Shown here in pieces: positions 32,757 through 44,821 of a stretch of 64,000 nt of DNA. Below the pieces are notes generated by a model. It was not told the DNA's origin, searched no databases, and worked only from the letters and a program-made list of their open reading frames with translations. Source of the DNA: Toxoplasma gondii ME49 (Eukaryota > Apicomplexa > Conoidasida > Eucoccidiorida > Sarcocystidae); contig NC_031475.1 in the NCBI RefSeq assembly GCF_000006565.2, positions 3,982,522 to 4,046,521 of the forward strand, written 5' to 3'. Position numbers and translations under genes: made by a program. Numbering within the stretch: position 1 is the stretch's first letter; every line of letters begins with the position of its first letter.

Positions 32757-35700
32757 ATCGCGCAGGCGCAAGACAACCTAGGAAGAGTGGAACCCAGCGT
32801 CAGAAGAAAAGAAGAAAAACGCCGCGGCGAAAAAGAGACTCAGTCAACGAAGAAAAGCAGAGAGAAAGAGAGAAGCTGAGAGGCGCAGGAAAGGACAACC
32901 CAGTGTGGAGAAGATAGTGAGAGACGAGAATGAAGGAAAATCTGGAGACAACTCAAAAAAAAGCGGTCTATCACGGTAGGAAGGACTCAAGTTGTGTCGC
33001 AGGTTTCTGTGCAAGGCGGCTTCACGTCGTTGGAACCATCAGCCTTGTAGACAGGAAACGTACTTTTTTCCGATCTTGAGAAGAAAGAGAACCATTGACA
33101 TTTTCTGGACGAAAGGCGATAAATAACCTTTCCCTTCCCCCTTACGTATTCAGGGGGCATGCAATGCAGACACTGAACCTAGGCGTCTTGATACACACTG
33201 AAAAACGGGAGTGCTAGGTTTATAAAAACTTTCTCTGGGGCGTGTATATATACTGTGAGTTGGACTACCGGTTTAGATCTTGAAGGTCAGCAGCGAAGAA
33301 CGATAAGCCAAGGCTGGCGCAGGTCCTTTCCTCGTGGGTCTCGTAGTCGCTGGTTTCGACACGGGGGCCAGCCATGGTCGCCCTGTTCTTTCAGCCTGTT
33401 TTGTGCGACGAACGCCTTTTAAAAAACATTTTCCCCTTCTTCGGTGCAGTATTCGACGTGGAGGATGTTTTCATCGGCTTGGGGAGCTGCTCCTCTTCCC
33501 GGTTTCTATGCGGAAACAGAGGCCCGACAGACTTCTTCTCAGTGCGTGAGAAAAAGCGGCACAGCCCTGCATTTTCTTCATTGTTTGTTTCAGCCACACT
33601 CGGCCGCGAGCGCCTGCTTTCCTCAGACCGTCGTATCGCATGCGCCGCAAACGTGCTTCTGTGCCTGTACAAATAAAAGCGAATAAATACATGGACGAGT
33701 AGACGGATGTCCACATCGCTGTAAACGCGAAGGACTTCAGTTTGTCTCTGCACGTAGATACCTAAATAGATTGACACTTGTTCAGAAAAGAGTCTAACGT
33801 GTCTACAGAGAGGAGAGACGAGCCTTCACTTTCATCCTGATGTTTTCCTCTCGAAACAGCGCTTCGCTGCGTGTAGGTCACAGAAGCTCGTTGGAGGAGC
33901 TTGGGGCATTTTCCTTCGCAGCTCGGTCTGAACGTGAAACCTCCATCAGACCCAAGGTTGGGGGGAAGCAAACGAATTGAGCTGCGTCCTTTGTTGTTCG
34001 ATAAAACAGGTACACCAGGCGACGCAAACAAACCACCCAGATCACGGATATCTTGTGGATTTTAGTCGAGTTCAGGGCAGAGAACCAGTATTATCGGTAT
34101 CTACGTCGGAGCACTTTTCAGATCCTCTTGCATGCTTTTCTTCCGCGAGTCCTAGTTCCAGCGTTCACTTGTGTCGCGGCCTTTGTTCCGCTCGTCGCTC
34201 ACACCATCTGTGTGGAGTCCGCGGCTTCTGGGAAACACAACAAGTCTTGCCGCTAGAAGATCTCATACTCTCCCGTCGCCTTCTTGTCTATCTCGGCCGG
34301 CTATCAAATTCTCTCACCGACAACGTGTGGCACTGTTCTATTACTTAACTCAGATGTATCGTCTTGCGTTTGCTGCTCAACACCAGCTAATCCACGCGTT
34401 TGTTCTAGCAGTTACTTTCTCTATCACGATGAGAATTCACCCTGTGAAAGAGTTTGACGGATGCCGTCGGTGCACCGACAGAGAGTGCAACAAATCTCTG
34501 AGGTGACATGTCACCAATTATTTGCAAAGGCGTGCTACTCTGGCTCTCACACGACGTTTGCCTTTTTCCAGAGGTGTATTCTCTTTCTTGGCTACTCCTG
34601 CAGCTCCATTATCGCCCCGACCTCGCTTTCTACAACTGGAATTCCTTGATAGTTTTATCTTCACAGGACACGGTCTCAGCAGTAGCGGCCAACCTACGTA
34701 AAACCCAAGACTTATTTACCCACATGCGGCTTGAAAAGCCTAGAAAACGACCCCGAAGAAGCAAACTAAACTGAATGTCTGATTTCTGGAGGGGACCATC
34801 TTTATTCTAAATTCGATCAACTCGCTGGCGAAATCGGTGATTCGAGTGTCAAGACGTCTCCCTCATCTACGTACGCGACTCCAGTCAAGCCACACAGATC
34901 AGAAGTTAAACGAGGGTGTTCTGATCCAAGGAATCCAACAGTTTCGGCTAACGCGTGCACAGGCGTTTTGGTCTGAAATTTTGAGAGAAGTTGAGAAACC
35001 ACGCTTTTAGCGGTAACTCGGCCGGGAGGCGACTATAGTGCTTCAACTGCCTCTTTACCCAATGATCACGAGAGAAAAACGTGGTTTTCCCCGTTCTTTT
35101 TTCAAGGTCTTTCCATCCGCTTGTGTTCTGGCACAGACGAAAGAGGCGAATCAAAGTCTACCGCGATCTCGCCTTCTCGTTACTGCTGTTGTCGGCCAAG
35201 AGCAGGCAGGGACTCTGGAACCCCAGAGAGGATGTCGTTTCAGGCTGCTAAACACATTGACCATTTTTCATCTCAGAAAACCTTCCCCGACGTCATCGGT
35301 GTCATCACTCTTTCTTTAAGGACTTGCATTTTCTTTCGAGGTCACGAGACCTGCAGAACCCCCCTAGAAAAACTGGCTGCTCGCGTTCGACTCGCCCCTG
35401 AACCTGTTCGGCTTATAGACGAAGAAAGACGGGGGGCAGATGGAAGGTGAGGCAAGGAAGCTGCACACGTGGCTGGAGAGGCACACATCGAACTGCACAT
35501 CAAATGCCATGTTGGGGAAAACGGGGATAAGAAGAGAGTCCGTCGTGCATCTGCTTCTTTTCTCGGTTTTCTCTGCTGTCACTTCTACCGAAGAAAACGG
35601 GAAGACAAGCAACGCGACTGTGCGCCGCTGCGTGTGTCAACCTCCTCACGTCTTTCCTGTTCTGCCCGCTCTCCCTTTCTGTTCTTCGTCCTCTTTTCCT

Positions 35701-36320
35701 TTCCTTTTCGAGAGTCTGCATGTGAAGACTTTGAGCATCTTCTTCGCTCTTTCTTTCCTAGCGGAAGGGGGGAGCAGCAGACATCACCTCTGCCCTCGTT
35801 CAGACTCCTCCTTGCCTGTCTCCGAAGCTGCATTATGACTGCGGACTCGTCTTCTTGATTTACTCGTTGCTTTTCATTTCCTCTCCTTTGTTTCCCCTCT
35901 TCGGCGGTGTAACCTGGACGATGCACTCAGCATCTTCTCTTTCTCGTTTCAGCCTTACGGTCCCTCTGCCTTTCGCGTTCCAGCTGCTGGCGGCCTTCGT
36001 CTGTGCTGGCCGTCGTTCGTCTGTCTCTGCACATCGTCCTCACCGTTGTTCCTCCTCAGTTTCTCATCTCGTCTGGCATGCCTCTTTCGTCGTCGGTTTG
36101 TATGCTTGAGCGGCTTCCTCTGCGTAGAAGAGCGAAGCCTTTTCGTCCGACGATCTCTTCTCCACTCTCTCTCCTCTCTCCGCGGCTTCCCGTCGCCCAA
36201 CTTCGCTCCTCTTTTCTCACTTGCACATCGCTCTCGTGTTCTCTCTTCCTTTCTTCTGTCTCCTCTCGCCTTTCCACCGAAAAAAACGTCGCTTTCTTTT
36301 CTCCGACGCTCCTCGACAAG
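32757..36320. other. Intergenic region between tandem plus-strand genes
   Basis: This region holds the hydrolase 3' end and the prefoldin 5' leader. Sequence from about 35,600 to 36,320 is pyrimidine-rich and runs up to the prefoldin ATG. No ORF here has a recognisable domain. A short 5S-rRNA-like string near 34,890 was considered and rejected. Confidence 0.5.
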
Positions 36321-39300
36321 ATGACCTCAACAGCGAGAAGCGGCAACGCAGGCGGCCTCTCTGGGGCGCCTGCCGAGGTTGTAAGCCTTTCCTCTCTCAT
36401 GTCTTTTCTTTTCTCTTCAGAATGTCCAGTTTCTCTCTTCCCTCTCCTTCCGTTTTCTTCTCGTCGTTGCTCATCCTTCAGTCTCTGCTCTGCAGTTCGC
36501 TCTTCCCTCTTGCATGCACCGCCTTCGGCTTGTCCGGTCTCTGCTCTTTGCTGTTTTTCTCAAATTTCGCCAGCTATGAAAGAAACCTAGCTCCTTTCCA
36601 GTGTTTCGTTTCTTCGTTCCCACGGAGCCTTGTGTGGAGTTCTCTCCTTCAGCTCCTGCTTCGTGTTTTCCACCTCGAGACCAGAAAGACGCTCGCATGT
36701 ACCGGCAAATAGATTTGCATCCACCTGTACATCCATCTGCCTGTAGTAGTATATACATGCCAGGATGCGTACATGTACATCTATCTATACGTGTATGTGT
36801 GTGTTTTATGGAGAACATTGGATTCACATGAGTTGAGACATGACTCCGGGTGTGGATAATAAAGCTGAGATCGAACTGCAAGAAGGGAATCTGGAAAGTC
36901 GTGCGAGACCCGCATATCTGGGGAACAATTTTTTCCGATCTGCAATCAGATCTGCTTTACTGGTTTGTCCTGACGTTCTGTCTCTATCTCGCGACATTTT
37001 CTGGAAGGGAGAGTCAGGACGACCTGAACAAAGTCGCTTGCCGTTTGATGGGTCTGTTCGACTCACTCTTATTCTTCATGACGTGTATCTCTCTTCTTCT
37101 CTGTCTCTCTTCTCGTCTCTCCCCTCTCTTCTTCTCTGAAGCTCTCTGATCTCTGACCTGTTCCCCTCGTCTTCTCTTTCCCCTGAACCTCTATTCTGTG
37201 ACCTTTATCCGTCTCTCTGCTTCTCTGTATCTCTCTCTCCTCCTTTGTGTGTCTTCTCTCTCAAATTACTCCATATCTCTCTCTTATCTGCACTTCGCTT
37301 CATCTCTCTGGATCTCTCTCCCTTCCCCCCATATCCATCTCTTCTTCTCGTATCGCTTTCTTCTTTTCTGGGCTTGCCTGTCATCCTGGCGTCGCAGGCT
37401 CCCATGACCACCGAGGACTTCACAGTGCCGGAGGAGCAGGAGGCAGGACACCGTAAAATTCCCCGAGCGAAGTTTATTGTGAGTGCATGCGCGGGAGACG
37501 AGTTCTGATGCCGATTTCGATGCCGCTTAGGCTCGACTGCTTCTCTTCTTCTCAAAAGCAAACACGAAGCAAGCCGAGGAAGCCCAGCACCCTTTCTCGC
37601 CCCCCGTCTCTTATGTGACCTCTGCGTTTCTTGCTTTCAAAATTTTATTTCTTCCAAAAAATTTCCTCTGAGCGGAGTCGTGACGACCAGAACAAAGCCA
37701 GTTGCGTCGGATGGATCTCTTCGACTCACTTTCCTTCTCCATGGCGTGTATCTTCGTTGTTTTCTGTGCGGCTGAAAGTCGACTCGCAGGGTAGCAAATC
37801 GAAACCAGCTGCGCTGTGTTCTTTGCAGCGAAGTGTGGAGCAATTCGTCGGCCTGCAGAACCCTGGGCATGTCGAGGCCGTTGCTAGGGAGCTTCTCATG
37901 TGAGTTTTGGGGGGCGGGTCTCTTTTCCGAGAGCGGAGTCGAGGGAGACAGCAGCCGAACGGAGTGGACAAGGCTCGGACGCCGGGGGGAAAGAGATCGC
38001 GCGCGAGAGAAGGATCGTCACACGCGAAAACGAGAAGGGAACGGAGACAAGGAGTTTCTTGGGCGAAGAGAGAGAAGAGAAAGTGGAGCACTGTGAAAGA
38101 AGAGTTAGTGGGGGTTGCTCTGAAGAAGGAAGCAACGTTCTTCGTACGTCCGTGCGAGTTCTCGCGTCTTCTGTCTCCATCTCTTTTTGGTGAAAAGCGT
38201 TTCTAAGAGTGAAGCCGTGAAAGCGTGTGTCTTCTTGGAGAAGCGTTCAAGGCCTCGACGCCTGCTGTCGCTGTGTTTCTTCAGGAAGTACCGCTACATG
38301 GAGCAGGCCATTCAGAGACAGAGTGAGGGTCTCCTCGCGAAGATCGGAGACATGGAAGAGGCTCTCTCGGCCGTGAAGAGGCTGAAGCAACAGAAGGCAA
38401 GTGCACCACCAGAACGACAAGGAAAGACGACACTGCTGACATGCATCGTTCCAGGATTTCTCTGGCGCATGCGCGCTTCGCACGAAACGCGAGGCAGGAA
38501 AAGGCTGCTGACTTCACAACCTGCTGGTGCTTCCACTCAAAAACAGGGCACACCGGCGAGGAGAAACCAGAGCGAACCGGTCTCGCTCTCAGGGGCGAAA
38601 GGGAACTGAGGCCAAGAACTCTTTGCTCACAGATCGTGTTTTCGAGTAAACTTCCGCGCTTTCAAGTCGCGGATCCCTCACGCAGAGAACTGGCTACTGT
38701 CGATGAATAATGCCGTAGCCGGGTATTCCTCAGTCGCAAGGACCCCCCGCATGAGACCGCGGTCAGAAGTGGAGCATTCATCATTTCTTTGTGGTGTCTT
38801 TGTCTCTGCTTAGGAGAAGGCAAAGGACGCCGCAGATCCAAAGGAGGCGGAGCTCAGGACCTACTTCGAGCTCGCTGACACACTGCATGCAGAGGCCATT
38901 ATTCCACCCACGGACACAGTTTGTCTCTGGCTCGGTGTACGTCACGGCGAGATACACAAGACTTTGACTAACGCGATGAGAAAAAACCCTGTCTCAAGGA
39001 GGCTGGAGAGACATCTTTCTCACTGCACAAATGAATCTTTTTATGCATGGTTATGTACACACGCGTATTCGTGTCGAAATATAGGGTCTGTACTACAGTC
39101 AGGTTCCCGTGAGTCCGCAAAGAGGAAAAGACAGCGGAAGTCAGAGCCACCCCCCTTCGTTTGCCTCGCTCTTTTTTTTCATTTACACTAGGGTTCCAGA
39201 GTACCCACACCTCCACATGCATGCATGAATATGCATATATATATATATATATGTATATTTCTAGATACGGGTATATTTGTGCATTTATTTGTACGCCTTC

Positions 39301-40169
39301 CGTGTATGCGTGATGTGGAACGTCTTGCTTGTTCATTGCTTTGCAGGCGAATGTCGTCATGGAGTATTCGCTTGATGAAGCTGAAGCGCTGCTGACCAAC
39401 AACGTGGAGACGGCGAAGAAAACGCGAGCTGCAGCGGTGGGTGCATGCGCCGTTTCTCAGAGCCAGTCTTGTTTTTCGTATCTTTCTCTTGTCTCACTCC
39501 TGCGTTTTCAAGTCGACTCTGTTTTCCTGAAAACACAGCGCGAGAGGTGAGACGCCGGCGTGCGTTCTCTGTACTTTCCCCCCTTTTCAGGTGGAAGATC
39601 TTCAGCGTCTGAGGACGCAAATCACCGTCACGGAGGTGAATGTTGCCCGAATTCACAACTATGGCGTGAAGAAGAACCAGGAAGCCAAAGGTGAGTCGAA
39701 GTGTCGTTCGTGGAGTGAAGGGAAAGCAGAAAAAACGGATTTCTCCTATTGAGGTCGCTCCAAGAAACCCAGGTGCTCGGTTTGTCGTGTTCCATCTCTT
39801 TTTTTACTTGTCTACCGCTGCGTGTGCGACTGGAGTTCGACGATTTTGTGACTGAGAGTATACCTAGCGAGCTGTATGACGACATCTGCTTCGACCTTCC
39901 GTAATCTGCGTGCACCGATCCAAATGCGTGTTGAATCTGCCTCTTTTGTCAATGTCGTTTGTGTGTCTTCTCTTGTGGATTTCTCTGTTTTTATGTCGTC
40001 AATGGCGTGACTTGCGGTCGCGCCTACAGAGCGCCCTGCTGTAGCTCTTACACACTTGCGTTCCTCTTGGATCTTGGGTGCTGATGTTTTTCGTCTCAGT
40101 GCTTCATCGTTGCGGTGTCTCAGTCTCTGTGTTTCTGCTTCTCTTGTAGGCAAACGCGAATCTGCGTAG
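36321..40169 (+). CDS. PFD3: Prefoldin subunit 3 (VBP1-like)
   Basis: Eight exons: 36321-36380, 37398-37478, 37829-37899, 38285-38396, 38814-38936, 39347-39436, 39591-39690 and 40150-40169. All phases agree and give 218 residues. The exon 5-6 junction reads VCLWLG-ANVVMEYSLDEAEALL, nearly identical to the signature region of human VBP1. Exon 4 (KYRYMEQAIQRQ) and exon 7 (TVTEVNVARIHNYGVKK) give the first and last coiled-coil helices. As an alpha-type subunit it would help form the hexameric prefoldin that hands nascent actin and tubulin to the CCT chaperonin in the cytosol. Intron 4 begins GCAAGT, a GC-AG intron: no GT donor in that area keeps the frame. The last exon supplies only five codons and the stop. 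The start has an acaagATGa context. Confidence 0.93.
37011..37103. repeat. Intron-borne repeat element, copy A
   Basis: This block in prefoldin intron 1 matches a block in intron 2 (37,675-37,766) at roughly three quarters of positions by eye. Shared strings include GACGACC, GAACAAAG, TTCGACTCACT and CGTGTATCT in the same order and spacing. Confidence 0.7.
37675..37766. repeat. Intron-borne repeat element, copy B
   Basis: This is the second copy of the element at 37,011-37,103, same orientation, about 660 bp downstream in prefoldin intron 2. The two copies are diverged, which suggests an old local duplication or two members of a dispersed family. Confidence 0.7.
39225..39275. repeat. Short TA microsatellite in prefoldin intron 5
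   Basis: A run of alternating AT with ATGTATA borders lies between exons 5 and 6. Confidence 0.75.
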
Positions 40170-41400
40170 ACAGTACCTCCACGTAGCGACTTTCCTGGAG
40201 AACAGAGGTGAAACGCTGGGGCCCAGAACGCTCAACTGGTGTCCGACGGGGAGTCCTCCATTTCGTCTTCTCTTTCGTTTCTCTTCCGCCTTGCCTCATC
40301 CACGATGCTCGTGTTTCTCTTGCGCGGGCGGCTTGCCTGTGTCTTCCCGTCGTGGTGTGAGGATAGAAGGCAACTTTGCAATATTTCTGCTGTCGCTTGA
40401 GCTATGTGCGCGACGCATCATTCCGTTCTTCTCTCTTTTTTGCCCCTTGGCTTTCGCTGTTTTGTCACGAGCGAATGCTGTTTCGGTCTGAGTGTCTGCT
40501 TTCATTTCGACCCGAGCGCATGCAGTCACAGTCTGCTAGTGCGCGCATCTCTCATGTTGCGCCGTCATTTCTTCGTTCTCTTTGCAGTTCCTCCGCCTTC
40601 CGGTGCTTGTGTATTTCGTGCCAAGTGTGCACTTTTAAGTTTCGCGAATCCGCGTTCTCGCGTGCACTTGACAAGCCCCTGGAGACGGAACAAGTGATGG
40701 TTTTCTTTGGCACACGCTTTCCGTTTGCAGCACATCTGGTACCCAGACCTTTAAGTCGCGCAAGCTTACTACTGAAGACACATTCTTCTTGGTGCATGCA
40801 AAGACACCAAGCTGGGGTGTTCTTTCTTTTCACCTCGCTGAAAGGAACGGTGTCTTTGAGTTTCACTGTGCCTGCGTCCACCGAGTTGGCGTGACGATTT
40901 TAGGGAACCCTGCCAAAATACGGTTCGATTTTCTCTTAGCAAGAATGGGTGGATTGAGCAAAGAAGAGAAATCATAGGATCTACCATTGCGCTAGGTCCA
41001 AGTCATTCTACAAAGAGATTCGTTTTTTAAGCACACGAAGACCCTTCGGACGGATATGCTGTGCGCAACCTTAGGACAACCTGTGCACCCACGATTTGTT
41101 CCCTGACGCACCAGGAAAAAAGAAAGTACCCTCGGAAAACGGTGTATAGACCCGATAAATGTCGCTAGGCCGGGATGTTGCCGACACTGGAGTCACGAAG
41201 ACCGAGCTAGGGAGACGGGTTGTTCTGTTGAGGGATCCGGGTTCATCAGTTAAGACCGCACGTTTCCATGGCCCACGTCCCATACACATACCGGTCGTCT
41301 CTGGTGTAGCGCCACTTTAACGTTCTCTATCTGGTTCTCTCATTCGTTTGTTTCGTCGTCGTCGCTACGATTCGGATGTTGCTCTGTTTTGCCCTCATCA
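40170..41400. other. Intergenic region between convergent genes
   Basis: This region contains the 3' ends of prefoldin (+) and the dehydrogenase (-). Nothing else is supportable. The ORF at 40,376-40,894 has no known features. Confidence 0.5.
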
Positions 41401-43530
41401 TCACTGGTGCCCACCACCTACACAGACATACTTGATTTGAGAATATTCATCAAGACCGTATATCGATCCTTCCCGTCCAACACCTGACTCTTTTACTCCG
41501 CCGAAGGGTGCCTCAGCTGCCGAAATAACTCCCGTGTTGACGCCGACCATGCCACCTTCAAGAGCAGCAGAGACACGACGCACTCTGTTGATATTTTCGG
41601 AACACATGTATGCGGCAAGACCCGCGCGTGTGGCATTCGCTCTTCGAATCACTTCTTCCTCACTCGAGAACGAATACAACGCGAGTACTGGACCGAATAT
41701 CTCGGCCTGCAAAATGCGCGCAACCGTGGCTTCTTTTGCCCCCTCTTTGCCTGCGTCTTTCTCCTCTTTCAAACCTTGTTCCTCCTGTCCGTCGAATTCC
41801 CGGCAGTCGAGTACCACGGGCCAGTAAAAGCTCCCGCGACTCAGTTCCTCCGGCAAACGCTTCAGCTTTGCATTTGGACCGCCTTTCAGAAGGATTTTCG
41901 CGCCCCTTTCTACAGCGTCTTCCACAAGAGAGTCGATACTTTCTACGGCCTTTTGGTTGATGACAGGTCCAATCGATACCCCGTGGGTCAGGCCGTGGCC
42001 GACAATTTGCTCTCTGACAAGTTTCACAACCGCTGGAACAACCTGGTCCCACACGTCGCGGTGTACGTACACTCGATTTGCACACACACACGTTTGTCCA
42101 GCACCGCGGAATTTGCACGCGACAATGGCCTGAACTGCCTCGTCAATATTTGCGTCTTCGAAGACTATGAACGGCGCATTTCCGCCTAACTCCATTGACA
42201 CTCTCTTCACCGTGTCTGCAGCCTGTCGCATGAGCAGTTTGCCAACGGCGGTACTACCAGTGAAGGAAATTTTCCGCACAACTTCGCTTTGACAGACTTC
42301 CGCGCCAAATCGACGGGATCCCTCACTGTCCGTCGTCAGGACATTCAGGGCGCCCTTCGGGACACCAGCCTTCTCTGCCAATTTCGCGATGTATAGAGCA
42401 CTTAGAGGAGCATCGTGTGGGACTTTACACACGCAGCAACAACCCGCAGCCAAAGCTGCCGCAGCCTTCCTTGTGAGCATCGCCGCAGGAAAATTCCAAG
42501 GCGTGATTAGTGCACAGACACCCACAGGCTGGCGGTACGCAATCATCGTTTTGTCTCCAGCGGGAGAGGGAATGATGATGCCATTTTCCCGGCGGATTTG
42601 CTCGGCAAACCAACCGATGAAAGATGCTGCGTACATCACCTCGTTTCGCGACTCAGCGAGGGGCTTGCCACTCTCTAGAGTCATGATATGGGCAATACTC
42701 TCCTTCTCTTGCTTGACCAACCTCTCCCATTCGAGCAGTACGTGGTGGCGACGTAGAACTGGCGCTTTCCGCTCACAGCCCCACTCTTCGCGCTGTGTCT
42801 TCTCCGCTGCGGCAATGGCTGCCCGGGTATAAATGCGTCCTAGAGCCGGAAGTCGGTAAATCTCCTGCCCAGTTGCGGGGTCTGTCACCGCGAAAGAGGC
42901 TGAAGCCGCTCCTTCAGTCTCCTCCTCCTCACAAGAAGAATTTGACGGAAGGAGAGAGGCCAGCGAAGGCGGCAAAGTGGAGGAATCGGTATCCTGAGAA
43001 CGAAGCCAGACTCCATTGACAACAGCACCCAGCTGCAGGGTCTTCAAAAGCTCCCTTGTCTTTGCGATCGAACTCGCTGTCGTGTCCGTGAACGCAGAAC
43101 TCATGGTGGCGAAGGGACGACTTGTTCGAAAAGCAGGGGAGACGGGAGAAGGGCCAAAAAAGGCAGGCACTGACGAAGAGGAAGAGGCAGAAAATCTTCC
43201 GCGAGCAGCTTTTCTGCGCTGAGTGGAGGATTCAGAGGCTGTAGGCACTTGCGTATGAGCCAGATCGCGGCTGCATCCCAAATCACCCGCAGTGCATGAA
43301 TGTAGGAAGTTGCTTGAGGCTCTAATCTCACTTCCACTGCTGGCTGAAAGACGCGTCGAAGCGCGGCTACACCTTTCCGCCGAAATCGGTGTGCAAGCGG
43401 AGCTACAGTCTCTCCCTAGATCGCTACTGCGAATGCCCCTGCGGATCTCGCAGACCAGTGTCTGAAGTGCACAGGGAAAAGAAATAAGCGATGGACGAGC
43501 ACGAATGCGTCCGCAAGATATCGAGACCAT
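41401..43530 (-). CDS. SSADH: Succinate-semialdehyde dehydrogenase (ALDH superfamily)
   Basis: A single exon encodes 709 residues from the first in-frame ATG at 43,530. Family marks are PWNFPAAML, the nucleotide-binding FTGSTAVGKLLM, general-base Glu in MELGGNAPF, and catalytic Cys481 in GAGQTCVCANR, the spacing and wording typical of succinate-semialdehyde dehydrogenases. The enzyme oxidises succinic semialdehyde to succinate, the last step of the GABA shunt, which is known to operate in Toxoplasma. The first ~140 residues are rich in Arg and Ser and poor in acid near the start, so they could be a mitochondrial presequence followed by a spacer; a second start, inside FATMSSAF, lies closer to the core. 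A Lys/Glu-rich insert of ~20 residues (around EEQGLKEEKDAGKE) interrupts the C-terminal part. No intron is needed. Confidence 0.9.
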   Translation of the reverse strand: MVSISCGRIRARPSLISFPCALQTLVCEIRRGIRSSDLGRDCSSACTPISAERCSRASTRLSASSGSEIRASSNFLHSCTAGDLGCSRDLAHTQVPTASESSTQRRKAARGRFSASSSSSVPAFFGPSPVSPAFRTSRPFATMSSAFTDTTASSIAKTRELLKTLQLGAVVNGVWLRSQDTDSSTLPPSLASLLPSNSSCEEEETEGAASASFAVTDPATGQEIYRLPALGRIYTRAAIAAAEKTQREEWGCERKAPVLRRHHVLLEWERLVKQEKESIAHIMTLESGKPLAESRNEVMYAASFIGWFAEQIRRENGIIIPSPAGDKTMIAYRQPVGVCALITPWNFPAAMLTRKAAAALAAGCCCVCKVPHDAPLSALYIAKLAEKAGVPKGALNVLTTDSEGSRRFGAEVCQSEVVRKISFTGSTAVGKLLMRQAADTVKRVSMELGGNAPFIVFEDANIDEAVQAIVACKFRGAGQTCVCANRVYVHRDVWDQVVPAVVKLVREQIVGHGLTHGVSIGPVINQKAVESIDSLVEDAVERGAKILLKGGPNAKLKRLPEELSRGSFYWPVVLDCREFDGQEEQGLKEEKDAGKEGAKEATVARILQAEIFGPVLALYSFSSEEEVIRRANATRAGLAAYMCSENINRVRRVSAALEGGMVGVNTGVISAAEAPFGGVKESGVGREGSIYGLDEYSQIKYVCVGGGHQ

Positions 43531-44038
43531 TTTGCTCCCCTTTTGCCAAAAGTCGCACAGCAAAGGATTTCTTTTCGTTAAACAATACACGACAACACAC
43601 CAGGTAGAAACACGTGGAGATGTGGCATTTGGAAATTAACCACAGCGGCCGAGGTTGCTGTACGCGTTGAAACTGGAAGCAGGGGCTTCGATTACAAATA
43701 ACACATCGGGAACTTTCCGCACAAAGAACATATGTGGTAAGTCTGCCGTAGTCATTTGAACCTCTCGACGCATCGGACACCTTCACCTGAACAAGGGTTC
43801 TTCAAAGGCAAACACGACGAAGATTGCTGGTGTAACAGAAGGTACAGTGGCGCGGGCATGCTGGAAAACATGTGATTCTATAATCGGTGCAAGCACACAT
43901 CTGCGCTGGACAGTAGTCATAGCGGATGCCTGTGTGAGTATATTGCTGACAACGGCACGTGGCTTAAGGGGATACAATTTTCCAGAAAGACAACATAAGC
44001 TGTTCCGATGCCCCTGCAGACGACTGTGAACACAACAC
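43531..44038. other. 5' flank of the dehydrogenase
   Basis: This is the probable promoter and 5' untranslated region of the dehydrogenase on the minus strand. A minus-strand block ending near 43,793 has a GTGAAG donor and an upstream TTTTCCAG acceptor (near 43,860). It could be an untranslated or extra coding exon of this gene or of its upstream neighbour. Confidence 0.35.
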
Positions 44039-44821
44039 TCAGAACAAATGAATTGGCAGAAAAGACAAAATAACAATATAACACTTGACCGCGAACATGT
44101 GAGAGATGTCATCGACTAGCAGACAAAATTTGTGCATGCACTGCTCGTCAGTGTTGACAATGTCACGAGCGGAGCCACGGGCCTAAAAAGGAGAGAACCA
44201 AGTAACTCAGACAAATTTCGTTCCCTGACAAACACCATGCTTCTTAGTGAAGAAAGCAAACACAAACGAAAAAGGATGCGGAGAAACGGAGTCAAGCGAC
44301 AAGCGGCCACACGCGCACTAGCAGCACAGAGACGTGTACTTTGCGCGGGGCTCCACGGCGGAAAGAAATCCAAAGTACTTCTCCAGGAAACTGAACACCA
44401 TCTCTTGAGAGAACACACAGAACAGGAAGGATTGATTCCTAACAAACGGTGCCTTCGGAGGAGCATTCTAGTGTCAGAGTTGCGGCGGCTCTGTTGACTG
44501 TGTGACCGTAGGATAGTGCCGAAGATAGCGCAGACAAAAGGTTCCTGCCGTGATGCCGATCTGCTACCCAGACGATCTGGTCGCTTATTGCTACGGGATC
44601 CCCGCAGAAATGCCAGTTTTCCTTACCTTCTGCTCTGCGCCGAAGCACCCAAGGAGACGATCTGCTTCCTGGTTCTCTCCAAAAGTTGAAACTATTTGCA
44701 GACAGTTGAGCTTTTGCCTGCTGAAGTAGGCCTGAGCGTCCACGTGGCCAGTGGTCTGAGCCACACTACAGGAGCGACGGTCAGCGCTGCTTGGAAGTAG
44801 AGCACGAATATCGTTCACCAT
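44039..44821 (-). CDS. Hypothetical two-exon Cys-containing protein
   Basis: Exon 44821-44627 opens with tcaATGG, runs 65 codons without a stop and ends AAG|GTAAGG. Exon 44182-44039 follows a CTTTTTAG acceptor in the same phase and reads ARGSARDIVNTDEQC then MHKFC before a stop. Together they give 112 residues. Composition is protein-like, with cysteines at about 18, 40, 59, 80 and 85 and a hydrophobic C-terminal stretch. I do not recognise the family. The last ~20 residues could instead be intron, with further exons downstream toward 43,800. The signal is the agreement of start context, donor, acceptor and phase, not homology. It lies in the same orientation as, and upstream of, the dehydrogenase, so it might be part of a longer transcript. 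Confidence 0.4.

Noticed and set aside
34850..34970. 5S-rRNA-like string (GATCAGAAGTTAAAC and neighbours)
   Set aside because: Only about ten bases match a conserved 5S block; the spacing to the other conserved blocks is wrong and the outer stem is absent.
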